Below are positions 25,600 through 35,235 of a stretch of DNA of 64,000 nt, piece after piece. The translations under genes and the position numbers were made by a program. The first letter of the stretch is position 1, and each line of letters starts with the position of its first letter. The DNA is from an uncultured Pseudomonadota bacterium. Its GTDB lineage: Bacteria; Myxococcota_A; UBA796; SXON01. Below the pieces are notes generated by a model that searched no databases, was not told where the DNA came from, and worked only from the letters and a program-made list of their open reading frames with translations. The stretch spans positions 98,581 through 162,580 of the forward strand of contig CAIQVJ010000064.1 of assembly GCA_903875225.1 (NCBI GenBank), written 5' to 3'.

Positions 25600-28500
25600 A
25601 TGTCGATGCGGAGCGTGTTGGGTCGGGTACGCGCACGCGCGACCACGATCGTGATGGCCTGGGAGCCGGACGTTCGGCGTCAGGCGCCGATCTTTGCGTT
25701 GATCCAGGCGGTCTTCTTCCTGCACTACGCGGTGTGGTGCCTGATCTCGCCGTTCTACATCGAGGACTCGGGGATCTCCTTTGCGTTCGCACGCAACATC
25801 GCCACCGGGCTCGGTGCGGTGCCGTTCGCCGGCGGGGAGCGCGTGGAGGCGTACTCGAACGCGAGCTGGACCTTCCTGATCGCCGCGCTCTACGTGCTGC
25901 GGATCGACCCGTTCTTCGCTGCGAAGCTGCTTGGTGCGATCTTCGGGTCGATCACGCTGTTCGTTGCCTGGGGCATCGGGCGGGAGGCTCGCGGCGAGAG
26001 CGAGGACGATCCAGGCCCGATCCCGGACTGGGCACCCCTGGTGGGGCCGGCGCTGCTCGCGGCCTCCACCCAGTTCACGCTGTGGAGCGCCTCGGGGCTC
26101 GAGAACAGCCTGTTCAACCTGCTGCTCGGCCTCGGCATCTGGCGCCTCTCGGTGGAGATCCGCACGGGCTCCCGCTTTCCGTGGAGCGCGTTGGCGTTCT
26201 TCCTGCTCACCATGACGCGCCCGGACGGCGTGGCCTACGCGGCGGTCGGGCTCTTCGCCCGTGGTCTGGGCACCGTCCGCAACCGGCAGTGGATGCAGGT
26301 TTTCTCCTGGCTGCTCGTCTTCGCGATCCCGTACGCGGCCTACAACGCGGTGCGCTACGAGTACTTCGCCTGGTGGTTCCCGAATACGTACTACGCCAAA
26401 GACAAGTCTGAAACTGTGAAGTTGACGGGCTGGGTCGGTGGTGGGTGGAAGCAGTTCAAGGACTGGGCGTTCGTCTATGGCGTGGTGTTCGCGACGCCCG
26501 CGGTGGTGCTCGCGCTGCTGCCCATCACACCGGGGAGGCGCCAGCCCTGGCGCAAGCTGCTCATCGCGGTGCTCCTCTTCGGCTTCACCACGATCACGCT
26601 CTGGGACGGCCGCCTGCCGGGCCTGTTCACGCGCAACCTGGGAATGACCGGAGGGACGACGATCACGCTGCTGCCCAAGGCGGCGGCCATGTGGTACGGG
26701 AGCCACGTCGCACGGGACTGGAACGCAGGCGCCGTGTGGTTCCTCGTGGTCTCGGCCGTGCTGCTCGGACTGCTCACGCTCGCCCGACGCGGGTGGGCCG
26801 CGCGCGGGATGTTGTGGGCGAGCCTGTCGGTGGGGGTGTTCTTCTGGGTGTGGTCGAACGGCGACTGGATGAAGGGGTTCCGCTGGGGATCGCTGATCGC
26901 GCTGCCGGTGTTCACGCTGATCGGCCTCGGGGTGGGCGTGATGGCTGCGAACATGCCCGCGGCGAGCGGCCTGTGGCGGGACATCCGGGCGCTGGACTGG
27001 ACGCTGCGCAAGCTGCCGGGGACTCGGCGCGGGTGGACCCTGTTGGGGCTCGTGACCGGCGTCATCATCGTGCTCGTCTACGTCGGCGCACGCGCCCAGG
27101 GCCACGTCGCGCTCGGCGGGCCGGCGGTGGCGCTGCCGTTCAGCGTCTTCCTGCCGGGGCCGAAGGGCCCTACCCGGGTGACCTGGCGCGACATCGAGAC
27201 GCTCGCCGCGATCCCCATCGGCGCGGTGGTCGGCCTGCTTGTCGGCCAGCTTGTGGTCTGGATGCCGACAGGCCTCCGGGAGTGGCGCGGGTTGCGGGTC
27301 TCCCGCAGTTTTGCGGCCATCGCGACGTTCGCGCTCGCGCTGCCGAACACGTGGAAGAGCGCCGATTTCGCCAAGGCGCCCGAAACCTCGGTGAACGACG
27401 TGCATCGGCGCGTGAACTACATGAGCTCCATCGCGGAAAAGCTGGACATCGACGATGTCACGCTGCTCGACGTGGACATGGGCGCCCACCTCTACTTCAC
27501 GCGGTGGCACATCGCGGACATGGCGGGCCTGATCGACATCGCGATGGCTCGCCACAAGTACCAGAAGAGCTTCATCGACGACTACATCTTCAACGAGGTC
27601 CGGCCCACGTTCGCGCACGTCCACGGGAGCTGGGCGCGCACCACGAGGATCCCCCAGAACCCGAAGTGGAAGGACCAGTACCTCGAGATCACGGGCTACC
27701 CGTCCGGCAAGCGCGGCTTCCACGTGGGGAACCACATCCGGAAGGAGCTCGTCGCGAGGACGGACTATCGCGGGCCGGCCAACACCCAGGTGGACTTCGA
27801 CGGGGGCGTGACGATGGCCGGGTGGGAGGTTCCGGCGCCGGAGGTGGCCGCGGGAGGCAAGCTCTTCCTGCACACCTGGTGGATCGCCACTCCGCGGAAG
27901 GTCGGGTTTCGGGTGCTGGTGTTCCTGAAGGACCACGCGGGCCACATGCACTCGGCCGAGATGGCGCCCGCGTTCGACTGGTACCGTCCAGAGAAGTGGG
28001 CCCAGGACGAGTACGTCGAAGGCAACTGGTACATGCCGGTGCCTCCCGGGCTGCCGGATGGAGACTACGATCTGGGCGTCGTGGTGATCAACACCGCCGA
28101 TGGACAGGTGTTGTCGACGCTGACGAACCCCGACGACTCCGTCCGCTACCTCCCGGGCGAGTGGGTCTCGGCCGGAGCGGTGCACATCGTCTCGCCCGAG
28201 AGCGCCATGAAGCACGCCGAGGCGCGGCTCGCCACGGCGCTGAAGTCCGCGGCCGACGGGGACTGTGAGGGCGCCCGCGAGGGCTTCAAGGACGCCCGCC
28301 GACACATCGCGCGGAACATCACCTGGCGCGACCAGCACCAGCACATGGTGAACGATGCGCTGGTGAGCTGCTACGTGCAGCGTGCCGCCGACATGCCCAA
28401 CCCCATCGGCCGGTCGGGGGCGATCGCGGAGGCGCTGCGCGTCGATCCCACCGCTCCGAAGGCGCTGGAGATGGGCGCCGCCGTCGCCGACACCCTGTTC

Positions 28501-28818
28501 GATCAGGGCATGGCGGCACGAGCAGCGGGTGACGCGCAGGGTGCCTACAACGCGTTCCTCGCGACGGTTCGGGCCGACCCCACGCGCTCGTGGGCGCGGG
28601 TGTACCTGGAGGAGGCGCGCGACCTGCGCCTCGGGATCTCCGGCAAGGAGCCCGAGACGGCTGCAGCCGTGAAGAAGGGCAAGTCCACGACGCCTCCCCG
28701 GAAGCCGGCAGCGATCGGCGGGGCCCAGCCAGCGATTCCCTTTGATCCCGCCGATCCCGTCGAGCCTGTCGACCCGGATGCCGTCGAGCCCGCCGAGCCT
28801 GCCGCCGGCGGGGAGTAG
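25600..28818 (+). CDS. Large GT-C-like membrane protein with C-terminal TPR region
   Basis: 1072 residues from the ATG at 25600, chosen over longer frames because CGGAG directly precedes it. The N-terminal half has about twelve hydrophobic helices. The first loop contains FYIEDSGISFAFARNIATG and ERVEAYSNASWTFLIAALY, the acidic-pair signature of GT-C glycosyltransferases. Residues about 600-850 form a soluble domain (FTRWHIADMAGLIDIAMARH). Residues about 865-1030 contain TPR-like repeats, and the last 40 residues are a Pro/Val/Asp/Glu tail. It heads a tightly packed run of four genes. Confidence 0.8.
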   Translation: MSMRSVLGRVRARATTIVMAWEPDVRRQAPIFALIQAVFFLHYAVWCLISPFYIEDSGISFAFARNIATGLGAVPFAGGERVEAYSNASWTFLIAALYVLRIDPFFAAKLLGAIFGSITLFVAWGIGREARGESEDDPGPIPDWAPLVGPALLAASTQFTLWSASGLENSLFNLLLGLGIWRLSVEIRTGSRFPWSALAFFLLTMTRPDGVAYAAVGLFARGLGTVRNRQWMQVFSWLLVFAIPYAAYNAVRYEYFAWWFPNTYYAKDKSETVKLTGWVGGGWKQFKDWAFVYGVVFATPAVVLALLPITPGRRQPWRKLLIAVLLFGFTTITLWDGRLPGLFTRNLGMTGGTTITLLPKAAAMWYGSHVARDWNAGAVWFLVVSAVLLGLLTLARRGWAARGMLWASLSVGVFFWVWSNGDWMKGFRWGSLIALPVFTLIGLGVGVMAANMPAASGLWRDIRALDWTLRKLPGTRRGWTLLGLVTGVIIVLVYVGARAQGHVALGGPAVALPFSVFLPGPKGPTRVTWRDIETLAAIPIGAVVGLLVGQLVVWMPTGLREWRGLRVSRSFAAIATFALALPNTWKSADFAKAPETSVNDVHRRVNYMSSIAEKLDIDDVTLLDVDMGAHLYFTRWHIADMAGLIDIAMARHKYQKSFIDDYIFNEVRPTFAHVHGSWARTTRIPQNPKWKDQYLEITGYPSGKRGFHVGNHIRKELVARTDYRGPANTQVDFDGGVTMAGWEVPAPEVAAGGKLFLHTWWIATPRKVGFRVLVFLKDHAGHMHSAEMAPAFDWYRPEKWAQDEYVEGNWYMPVPPGLPDGDYDLGVVVINTADGQVLSTLTNPDDSVRYLPGEWVSAGAVHIVSPESAMKHAEARLATALKSAADGDCEGAREGFKDARRHIARNITWRDQHQHMVNDALVSCYVQRAADMPNPIGRSGAIAEALRVDPTAPKALEMGAAVADTLFDQGMAARAAGDAQGAYNAFLATVRADPTRSWARVYLEEARDLRLGISGKEPETAAAVKKGKSTTPPRKPAAIGGAQPAIPFDPADPVEPVDPDAVEPAEPAAGGE

Positions 28819-28821
28819 GCT

Positions 28822-30747
28822 GTGCGGTCAGGTACCCGGTCCGGGCTGGTGTACCTGCTGCTCGGGTCGCTCCTCCTGGGCGGGGTGTCCGCCCTCGCGG
28901 GACTGCAGAACGCGGAGCTCTGCCCTCCGTCGGACGATGCGTTCGTTCACTTCCAGTACGCGCGGCTCCTCGCGGCAGGGGAGCCCCTCCGCTACGTGTC
29001 TGTCCGACTCGCGGCCGACACCAGCTACGCCCCGGGTGCGCCCAGCATGCTGTGGCCGGTCCTGCTGGCTCCCGGGGCGCTCGTCGGGCTCCAGGGTCTC
29101 TCGCTCTACAAGTGGGCGCTCCTGCTCGCGCTGGGGTTCTGGGTCGGCGTGGCCACGCAGGTGCGCGGGTTGTTGGCAGACCGGGGGGAGCCGGACGCCT
29201 TTGTGGCCGGGCTGGCCACGATCGGCTGCGGCCCGCTCCTCTGGGGCGCGGCGAGCGGCATGGAGATCGCGCTCGCCGCGTTCCTGACAGCAGCGTTCCT
29301 GCGCGCGCTGCTCGCGAGCAGGCGTGGCGCGATGGCGGTCGCCGGGCTCCTGCTCTCGTTCACCTGCCCCGAGGGGGCCTTGATCGTGGCCATCCTGGCG
29401 CTGGCGGAGGCGCGCGCGCGGCGGACCGCGCCCTGGGCGGTGGGCCTGGCGGCACCGGGGGCGATCCAGCCGGTGCTGAACCTCTGGCTCACCGGCACGC
29501 TGCTCCCGGGCGCGGGCGCTGCGCAGTGGACGCATCCGGGCGAGGGCTCGCAGGTGGCCGCGCTCTGGGAGAACGTGAGCGGTCAGGCGCTCTACGGCGG
29601 CGCGGGGCTGATCGTGCTCGGATTGTTCGCGTACGGACTCTCGACCTTCCCGCGACGTCCGGGGGATGCCGCCGACCCGCGCATCCTGCTTCTGCTGGCG
29701 TGGTTGCTGCCGATGTGCGCCGACGTGTTCGGCGCCGGCGGGCCGACCCACGACCTGCGCGGGCTGGTGCCGGGGCTCGTGATCATCGTGCCGATGGCTG
29801 TCCTCGGGGCGCGGAAGTGCGGACTGCCGGGGGCCCTCCCCGCGTTCGGCGCCCTCTGCATCGCCCAACTGGAGAGCTGGTCGCAGCGACTCGTCGCCGA
29901 TTCGGGTCGGGTGGACACCACCGAGGTGGCGATGGCCCGCTTCGTGAGCCAGCAGCTCCCGGTGGGTGCGACCGTCGCTGGCGACGAGCCGGGCGCCCTC
30001 GGCTACCTCGGTGGCCACCGGTTCCTCGACCTGCACGGCACCTTCACGCCCTCTGTGTTGGGCGCCGCGCTCGACGGCCCGGCGGGGGTGTTCCACTACA
30101 TCGACCGGGAGAAGCCCGACCTGGTGGTGGTCGCTCAGGGGTGGCCCCCGGGCTTCGTGGACAGCGGGCTGCTGTCCGTGCTCGCGAGCGTGAGCCACTC
30201 GCGGGGCGCCGACACCGCGACACTCCTGGCTGCCCGGCCGAACTACACCCTGTTCGAAGCCCGGCACGCGCTGCCAAGGGGCCCCGGCGGCGTGCTCGAT
30301 GGCCTGGACGAGGGCGATCGGGTGAGTGAGCAGGCGCATGCCTGGGGCGTGGAGCCCGGGGGCGGGGTATCCGAGGTGGTCGCCGGGGACTGGGAGACCC
30401 AGGATGGAGGCGAGCAGACCGTCGTCCGCGTGGTCGACAGCGCGCGGCGGCACGACAGGCGTGAGGGCTTCCGGCTCGCGGGCGAGAGCCGGTCCGCGCG
30501 CCTCGTCGCGCGGCTCGGGCCCAGCACCTCGCCCGAGTCCCTCCGCATCACCTGGACCACGACGCACGCCGGGGGGGTGGAGAAAGCCTCGCGCGATGTG
30601 CCCCTGCCCGTGATCCCGGGGTGGTACACGCTCTCCCTCGATCTGGGGCCGGTGAGCGGGCAGACGACCTTCGAGATCGAACGGCAGACCGGCCTTGGTG
30701 GGACGAGTGGCGGCTGGGCCCCTGCGTACTGGTGGCTGATGGGGTAA
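28822..30747 (+). CDS. GT-C-like membrane protein
   Basis: 641 residues from the GTG at 28822, three bases after the preceding stop. About ten hydrophobic helices fill the first 330 residues. The first loop is PPSDDAFVHFQYARLLAAG followed by YAPGAPSMLWPVLL, the DD-containing GT-C motif. From about residue 350 to the end it is soluble and beta-rich (VGATVAGDEPGALGYLGGHR, then a late TWTTTHAGGVEKASRDVPL region). The architecture mirrors the two neighbours, so the three may act on the same lipid-linked sugar. The donor is unknown. Confidence 0.75.
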   Translation: MRSGTRSGLVYLLLGSLLLGGVSALAGLQNAELCPPSDDAFVHFQYARLLAAGEPLRYVSVRLAADTSYAPGAPSMLWPVLLAPGALVGLQGLSLYKWALLLALGFWVGVATQVRGLLADRGEPDAFVAGLATIGCGPLLWGAASGMEIALAAFLTAAFLRALLASRRGAMAVAGLLLSFTCPEGALIVAILALAEARARRTAPWAVGLAAPGAIQPVLNLWLTGTLLPGAGAAQWTHPGEGSQVAALWENVSGQALYGGAGLIVLGLFAYGLSTFPRRPGDAADPRILLLLAWLLPMCADVFGAGGPTHDLRGLVPGLVIIVPMAVLGARKCGLPGALPAFGALCIAQLESWSQRLVADSGRVDTTEVAMARFVSQQLPVGATVAGDEPGALGYLGGHRFLDLHGTFTPSVLGAALDGPAGVFHYIDREKPDLVVVAQGWPPGFVDSGLLSVLASVSHSRGADTATLLAARPNYTLFEARHALPRGPGGVLDGLDEGDRVSEQAHAWGVEPGGGVSEVVAGDWETQDGGEQTVVRVVDSARRHDRREGFRLAGESRSARLVARLGPSTSPESLRITWTTTHAGGVEKASRDVPLPVIPGWYTLSLDLGPVSGQTTFEIERQTGLGGTSGGWAPAYWWLMG

Positions 30748-30756
30748 AGCCCGGGC

Positions 30757-32112
30757 GTGTTCGCCTCGTGGAAGGATCTGGCGCTGCGTAAGGCGATGAT
30801 CGTCGCCTTCGTGCTGCGCGTGGTGCCGATGCTCGTGTGGATCAGCAAGCCGTGTGTGCGCGACGAGTGCACGTACGTGGACCTGGGACGCACTCTTCTC
30901 GCGGGCGGGGGCATGATCGGGACCCACGGCTGGCTCTGGGCGCCGGCCTATCCGGCGCTCCTGGCGCTGCATCAGTGGCTCTTCAAGCTCCCGGGCTCGG
31001 TCGAGATCGGCCAGTTGCTCGTGGCGGTCGCGTGCGTGCCCATGCTCTACAGGCTCACGGAGGGGGAGTACGGCCGAAAGGCGGGGCTCTGGGCGGCCTG
31101 GGCCTACACGCTGAACCCGACGTTCATCTTCTACACCTCCTCCATCTGGAGCGAGACGTTCTACCTGGCCCTGCTGATCGGCGCGATGCTGGGGCTTCGG
31201 GCCGCGCGGGTGAGCGGGAGCCCCGCGCGGGGGGTGCTCCCGGGGGTGCTGCTGGGCACCTGTGTGCTCTTTCGCGGCGTTGCCACCTACATGCTCCCGG
31301 TTTTTGTGATCGTGCTCGTGTGGGGCCGCGTGCGTGAGTCCCTCGCGTGGAAGCAGGCCCTGGTGTGCGTGCTCTCGGCGGTGCTGCTCGTGGCCCCCTA
31401 CAGCGTGTACGCCACGCGCAAGTTCGGGGAGCTCGTGATCTCCGACCGTACGCTGGGCCAGATGATGTACCTGGGCAACAACGACTTCCCTCCGATCACC
31501 TTCGACTACGGCAACGGGCAGCTCGCGAGCCGCGCGTTCGAGCGCGCCACGTCCGAGGGGCGGAAGCCCTGCACCGAGAACGGAAACCCGGTGACGAAGG
31601 ACGAGTGCGAGGCAAAGGCGGGGGTGGAGTGGATCAAGGCGCATCCGGAGACCTTCCTGGCGCGGGTGCCGCTGCGGGTTGCGCAGCTCGTGACCCCCCA
31701 CAGCTTCCTCACCCGGAACCTGCGCTGGGGCCGGTGGCAGGGCATCCCGGACTGGGGCGACGAGCTCCTCATCGTGGCGATCGCGGGGTTCTCGTTCGTC
31801 ACGCTGCTGGGCGGCACGATCGGGATCTTCGCTCGCGGAAAAGGATGGTATGCCGCGGGTAGTGGGCTCATCGTGCTCTACCACGTGGCCGCGATCGCTG
31901 CGCTCGCCGGGCTCTCCCGCTACCGCGTGCCTCTCGAGCCGCTCTGGCTGGTGCACGCGGGCGCGTTCTTCACCGAGCCGAAGGCCACGTTGAAGATCCT
32001 CGCCAACGGCTCCCTGCGCAGCATCGTGGGGGTGTTCGTGGCCGTGTTCCTCTTCGCGCTCATGCTGCGCTTCCTCCCGGCGGGCTGGCCCTGGTGGGGC
32101 TCCTGGACGTGA
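30757..32112 (+). CDS. GT39/GT83-type membrane glycosyltransferase
   Basis: 451 residues from the GTG at 30757. The first loop has PCVRDECTYVDLGRTLLAGG and WLWAPAYPALLALHQWLF, the DE pair and aromatic patch of protein- or lipid-mannosyltransferase-like enzymes. About nine to ten further helices follow, with an extracytoplasmic region containing FGELVISDRTLGQMMYLGN and WIKAHPETFLARVPLRVAQL, the latter a frequent signature of ArnT-like proteins. The end overlaps the sulfatase-fold gene by GTGA, showing translational coupling. Confidence 0.82.
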   Translation: MFASWKDLALRKAMIVAFVLRVVPMLVWISKPCVRDECTYVDLGRTLLAGGGMIGTHGWLWAPAYPALLALHQWLFKLPGSVEIGQLLVAVACVPMLYRLTEGEYGRKAGLWAAWAYTLNPTFIFYTSSIWSETFYLALLIGAMLGLRAARVSGSPARGVLPGVLLGTCVLFRGVATYMLPVFVIVLVWGRVRESLAWKQALVCVLSAVLLVAPYSVYATRKFGELVISDRTLGQMMYLGNNDFPPITFDYGNGQLASRAFERATSEGRKPCTENGNPVTKDECEAKAGVEWIKAHPETFLARVPLRVAQLVTPHSFLTRNLRWGRWQGIPDWGDELLIVAIAGFSFVTLLGGTIGIFARGKGWYAAGSGLIVLYHVAAIAALAGLSRYRVPLEPLWLVHAGAFFTEPKATLKILANGSLRSIVGVFVAVFLFALMLRFLPAGWPWWGSWT

Positions 32113-33668
32113 GCCCGGTGCGCGAGCGCGCGCGCTGCGGGCTCTGTGCTCCCGGGGCCGGGCGTGCCGTCGCCGCGGCTGTCCGCCGGCCGTTCGTTGG
32201 GGTCGTCCTCGCGCTCGGTTCGCTGCTCGGCTGTCACACGCTCCCCTCGGGTGACCCTCATCGACCCGATGTCGTCCTGATCTCCATCGACTCCCTGCGG
32301 GCGGACCACCTCTCGGGGTACGGCTACAAGCGCGACACGACCCCCACCCTCGACGCGCTGGCAGACAAGGGGCTGCGGTTTACGCACGCCATCTCCGGCT
32401 CCCCGTGGACGTTGCCCTCCCACATGACCATGATGACCGGCCTGTGGCCGACGCAGCACCAGGTCATCGAGGATGACCGGCAACTCTCCGCCAGCGTCCC
32501 GGTCGTGGCCGAGCGCCTCCAGGCGGCAGGCTACGCCACTGCGGGCTTCGCGAGCGCCATCTACGTGAGCGGCGGCTACGGGTTCGCCCGCGGCTTCGAC
32601 ACCTACCAGGACTTCGGGCTGGACGAGCACGCCAGCCTCGGCCACCAGGTGCGCACCCCCGAGCTCGTGACCTCGGCGCTCGGGTGGGCCAAGGGTCTGC
32701 CCGCGGGGAAGCCGGCGTTCCTCTTCCTGCACACCTACGACGCGCACTACCCGTACGTGCCACCCGAGCCCTGGAACACCCGGTACAACCGGGTGATGGA
32801 CGCGAAGGAGCTTCGATACCACAGGTGGGAGTACTTCAAGCAGCACCCCCTCTCCAAGGCGCGGATGCGGGGCCTGATCGCGCAGTACGACGAGTGCATC
32901 CGGTTCGTGGACGACAGCCTCGAGCCGCTCATCGACACGTGGAGCTGGGACCGCGACGTCGTGTTCATCGTGATCGCCGACCATGGCGAGGAGTTCGGGG
33001 AGCGGGGCAGCTGGGGGCACGCGCACACGCTGTACTCGGAGGCGCTCGACGTCCCGCTCATCGTCTCCGGGACAGGCGTCCCCGAGGCCGTGCGGAGCGA
33101 GCGTGTCGGCAACATCGACGTCGCGGCCACCGTCGCCGCAGTGGCTGGCGTGCCCTGGGGCATCGGGGACGGCGTGGACGTGCGAGGGCCCGTACCCGAT
33201 CGCGACTTCTGGCCCGAGACGAGTCGGTTCGACAGCAACAAGCTGGGGCTCATCTCCGGGCCGTCAAACTCCGGGAGCGCCGCCATCCTCGATCTCGCGG
33301 CGAACACGTCGGAGCGCTTCGATCTGAAGGGGGACCCACGCGAGAGGAAGCCCATGCCGCTGCGCAACGAGGCCGCCGCCATCGCCCGCCACCTCGGCGA
33401 GCCGTGGACGTTGCCCGCGGGGGTGCTCACCAGCACAGCCGCGCTTTTTTCGTCCGGCGCGCAGGTGGAGCGGTTGGTGGGCCCTGCGGCCTTCGGCATG
33501 TGGCCGCCCGACGGCACCATGACGGTGGACGGCGCGGAGACCGGGGCCAGCGCACCGGTCTTGAGCGGCGCGCCGCCGACCGTGCCGCACCTGCTCACCG
33601 CCGACGTGAAAGCTGAGCTCGAGGCCCTCGGGTACAGCGAGGGAGCGGACGAGCCCCCTGCACCCTGA
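32109..33668 (+). CDS. Sulfatase-fold lipoprotein with Thr in place of the usual Cys
   Basis: 519 residues from the GTG at 32109, which overlaps the upstream stop. A lipoprotein signal ends in lipobox LLGC (about residue 40). The alkaline-phosphatase-superfamily core shows D61 in ISIDSLRADH, PWTLPSHMTMMTG with T101 where FGly-sulfatases carry Cys or Ser, and the metal-binding D291-H292 in IADHGEEFGE. With a Thr nucleophile it more likely transfers phosphoglycerol or phosphoethanolamine, or is a non-FGly sulfatase; this is inference. The mature enzyme would sit in the periplasm, acting on whatever the three GT-C proteins assemble. Confidence 0.82.
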   Translation: MSPVRERARCGLCAPGAGRAVAAAVRRPFVGVVLALGSLLGCHTLPSGDPHRPDVVLISIDSLRADHLSGYGYKRDTTPTLDALADKGLRFTHAISGSPWTLPSHMTMMTGLWPTQHQVIEDDRQLSASVPVVAERLQAAGYATAGFASAIYVSGGYGFARGFDTYQDFGLDEHASLGHQVRTPELVTSALGWAKGLPAGKPAFLFLHTYDAHYPYVPPEPWNTRYNRVMDAKELRYHRWEYFKQHPLSKARMRGLIAQYDECIRFVDDSLEPLIDTWSWDRDVVFIVIADHGEEFGERGSWGHAHTLYSEALDVPLIVSGTGVPEAVRSERVGNIDVAATVAAVAGVPWGIGDGVDVRGPVPDRDFWPETSRFDSNKLGLISGPSNSGSAAILDLAANTSERFDLKGDPRERKPMPLRNEAAAIARHLGEPWTLPAGVLTSTAALFSSGAQVERLVGPAAFGMWPPDGTMTVDGAETGASAPVLSGAPPTVPHLLTADVKAELEALGYSEGADEPPAP

Positions 33669-33810
33669 AGGCGCCCGGAACGGGGCCATGCCGCACCTCC
33701 GGGGCCCGCACCGAGGGGCGTGTCCGCCCCGACCTCACATTCTGTAGCGTCGTGGGGCTTCCCCCCGGGCCCCGGATGGGGCACACTGTCTGGATCGGAG
33801 TCTCCCCCTG

Positions 33811-35235
33811 ATGGCTGTGAACGTGTTTGATGGTCCCGTGGTCGTCGTCGGGGCAGGGGTCGCTGGGCTGGTGACGGCCCACCTGCTCGCTGAGGCCGGT
33901 GTGAAGGTGATCGTCGTCGAGAAGTTCACCAAGGTCGGAGGACTCGCGCGCTCGTACGTGTACGACGACTTCGTGTTCGACGTGGGCCCGCACCGGTTCC
34001 ACACCGAGAACCCGAACATCAAGGCGTACCTCGACCGCGTGCTGGCGGGGGACTCCACGGCGTTCCCGCGGAAGTCGGAGGTGTACTTCTCGGGGCAGTA
34101 CTACCGCTGGCCGTTGCACCCCAAGAACCTCGTGCAGCTTCCGCTGCCGTTGGCCGCGCGTAGCGCCGTCGACCTCGCGGTGAATGGCATGAAGACCTAC
34201 GGCAACGACAACTTCGAAGACTACGTGCTGCGCCAGTACGGGCCCACGCTCTACGAACACTTCTTTCGCGGCTACAGCGTCAAGTTCCTCGGCATCCATC
34301 CTCGGGAGACCCACCCCGACTGGGCGAAGGTGGGCATCAATCGGGCCATCATCGACGACAAGCTGCAGATGCAGAACCTCGCCCAGTTGGCGAAGTCCAC
34401 GCTGCTGCAGTTCAACAAGGCCGAGATCGACTTCATCTACCCCCGGGGCGGGCTTCACGTCACCTGGCAGCGGGTGAGTGAGATGTTGCTGGCGCTCGGC
34501 GGGCGCATCATCACCGGCACCGGGGCCAGGCTCATCTCCGGGAATGGCCGGATTGCAGCGGTGGAGTTCGGAGACGAGCGGGTGGAGCCCTCCGCGGTGA
34601 TCTGGACAGCGCCGATCACCGAGGCGTGCGACCAGCTTGGGCTGGACAAGCCGGACCTGCCCTATCTCTCCACGCTGCTGTACAACGTGCTCGTGAAGGG
34701 CGACGTGCCGCGCGAGTACCAGTGGTGCTACTACGGTGCCGACGACCTCGTGTTCTCCCGGGTCTCGATCCCCCGCTTCTTCAGCGACGACACCGTGCCC
34801 CGCGGCGCCACCGGGCTGTGCGTGGAGATCACCTGTCGTGAGGGGGACGAGCGCTGGATCCACGGCGAGCGCCTCACCTCGGCCGTCGTCGACGATCTGA
34901 TCAAGGTCGGCATGGTCCGGTCCCGGAAGGACGTGGAGAACGTGTACCTCGAGCGGGTGCCCCACTCCTACCCGATCTACCACACCTCCTACCCCACGCA
35001 CCTGGAGAAAGCGAGGAGGGGACTCGCAAAGTTCGAGAACCTGCAGCTCGCGGGTCGCACGGGGATGTTCTGGTACAACAACATGGATCACTCGATGGAG
35101 AACGCCATTCAGCTCACCCGCAAGCTGCTCCGCGACTCCGGGCGCGCGGACACCGAGGAGATGTCGATCGCCTCGGGCGGCGCGAAGGTCGCGCCGGTGA
35201 CCCACCCGGATGACGCCACCCGGCGGGCCGGGTGA
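33811..35235 (+). CDS. FAD-dependent oxidoreductase (protoporphyrinogen oxidase / UGM-like)
   Basis: 474 residues. The N-terminal dinucleotide-binding motif is VVVVGAGVAGLVTAHLLAEAGV, followed by GGLARSYVYDDFVFDVGPHRFH, the amine-oxidase/UDP-galactopyranose-mutase signature. The middle (EDYVLRQYGPTLYEHFFRGYS) and C-terminus (NNMDHSMENAIQ) match oxidoreductases found in surface-polysaccharide clusters. It may rearrange or oxidise a nucleotide or lipid-linked sugar, consistent with the GT-C cluster just upstream, but this is inference. A CGGAGTC ribosome site precedes the ATG. The 142-bp gap after the sulfatase-fold gene suggests a separate promoter. Confidence 0.82.
   Translation: MAVNVFDGPVVVVGAGVAGLVTAHLLAEAGVKVIVVEKFTKVGGLARSYVYDDFVFDVGPHRFHTENPNIKAYLDRVLAGDSTAFPRKSEVYFSGQYYRWPLHPKNLVQLPLPLAARSAVDLAVNGMKTYGNDNFEDYVLRQYGPTLYEHFFRGYSVKFLGIHPRETHPDWAKVGINRAIIDDKLQMQNLAQLAKSTLLQFNKAEIDFIYPRGGLHVTWQRVSEMLLALGGRIITGTGARLISGNGRIAAVEFGDERVEPSAVIWTAPITEACDQLGLDKPDLPYLSTLLYNVLVKGDVPREYQWCYYGADDLVFSRVSIPRFFSDDTVPRGATGLCVEITCREGDERWIHGERLTSAVVDDLIKVGMVRSRKDVENVYLERVPHSYPIYHTSYPTHLEKARRGLAKFENLQLAGRTGMFWYNNMDHSMENAIQLTRKLLRDSGRADTEEMSIASGGAKVAPVTHPDDATRRAG

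Noticed and set aside
25543..28344. 933-codon minus-strand open frame
   Set aside because: Antisense to the 1072-residue membrane protein gene, with no recognisable domains and shadow-like composition.
28828..31956. 1042-codon minus-strand open frame
   Set aside because: Antisense to two membrane glycosyltransferase genes that carry clear GT-C motifs.
33669..33810. GC-rich hairpin after the sulfatase-fold gene
   Set aside because: Several short G/C runs can pair, but no single stable stem with a T-tract was found.
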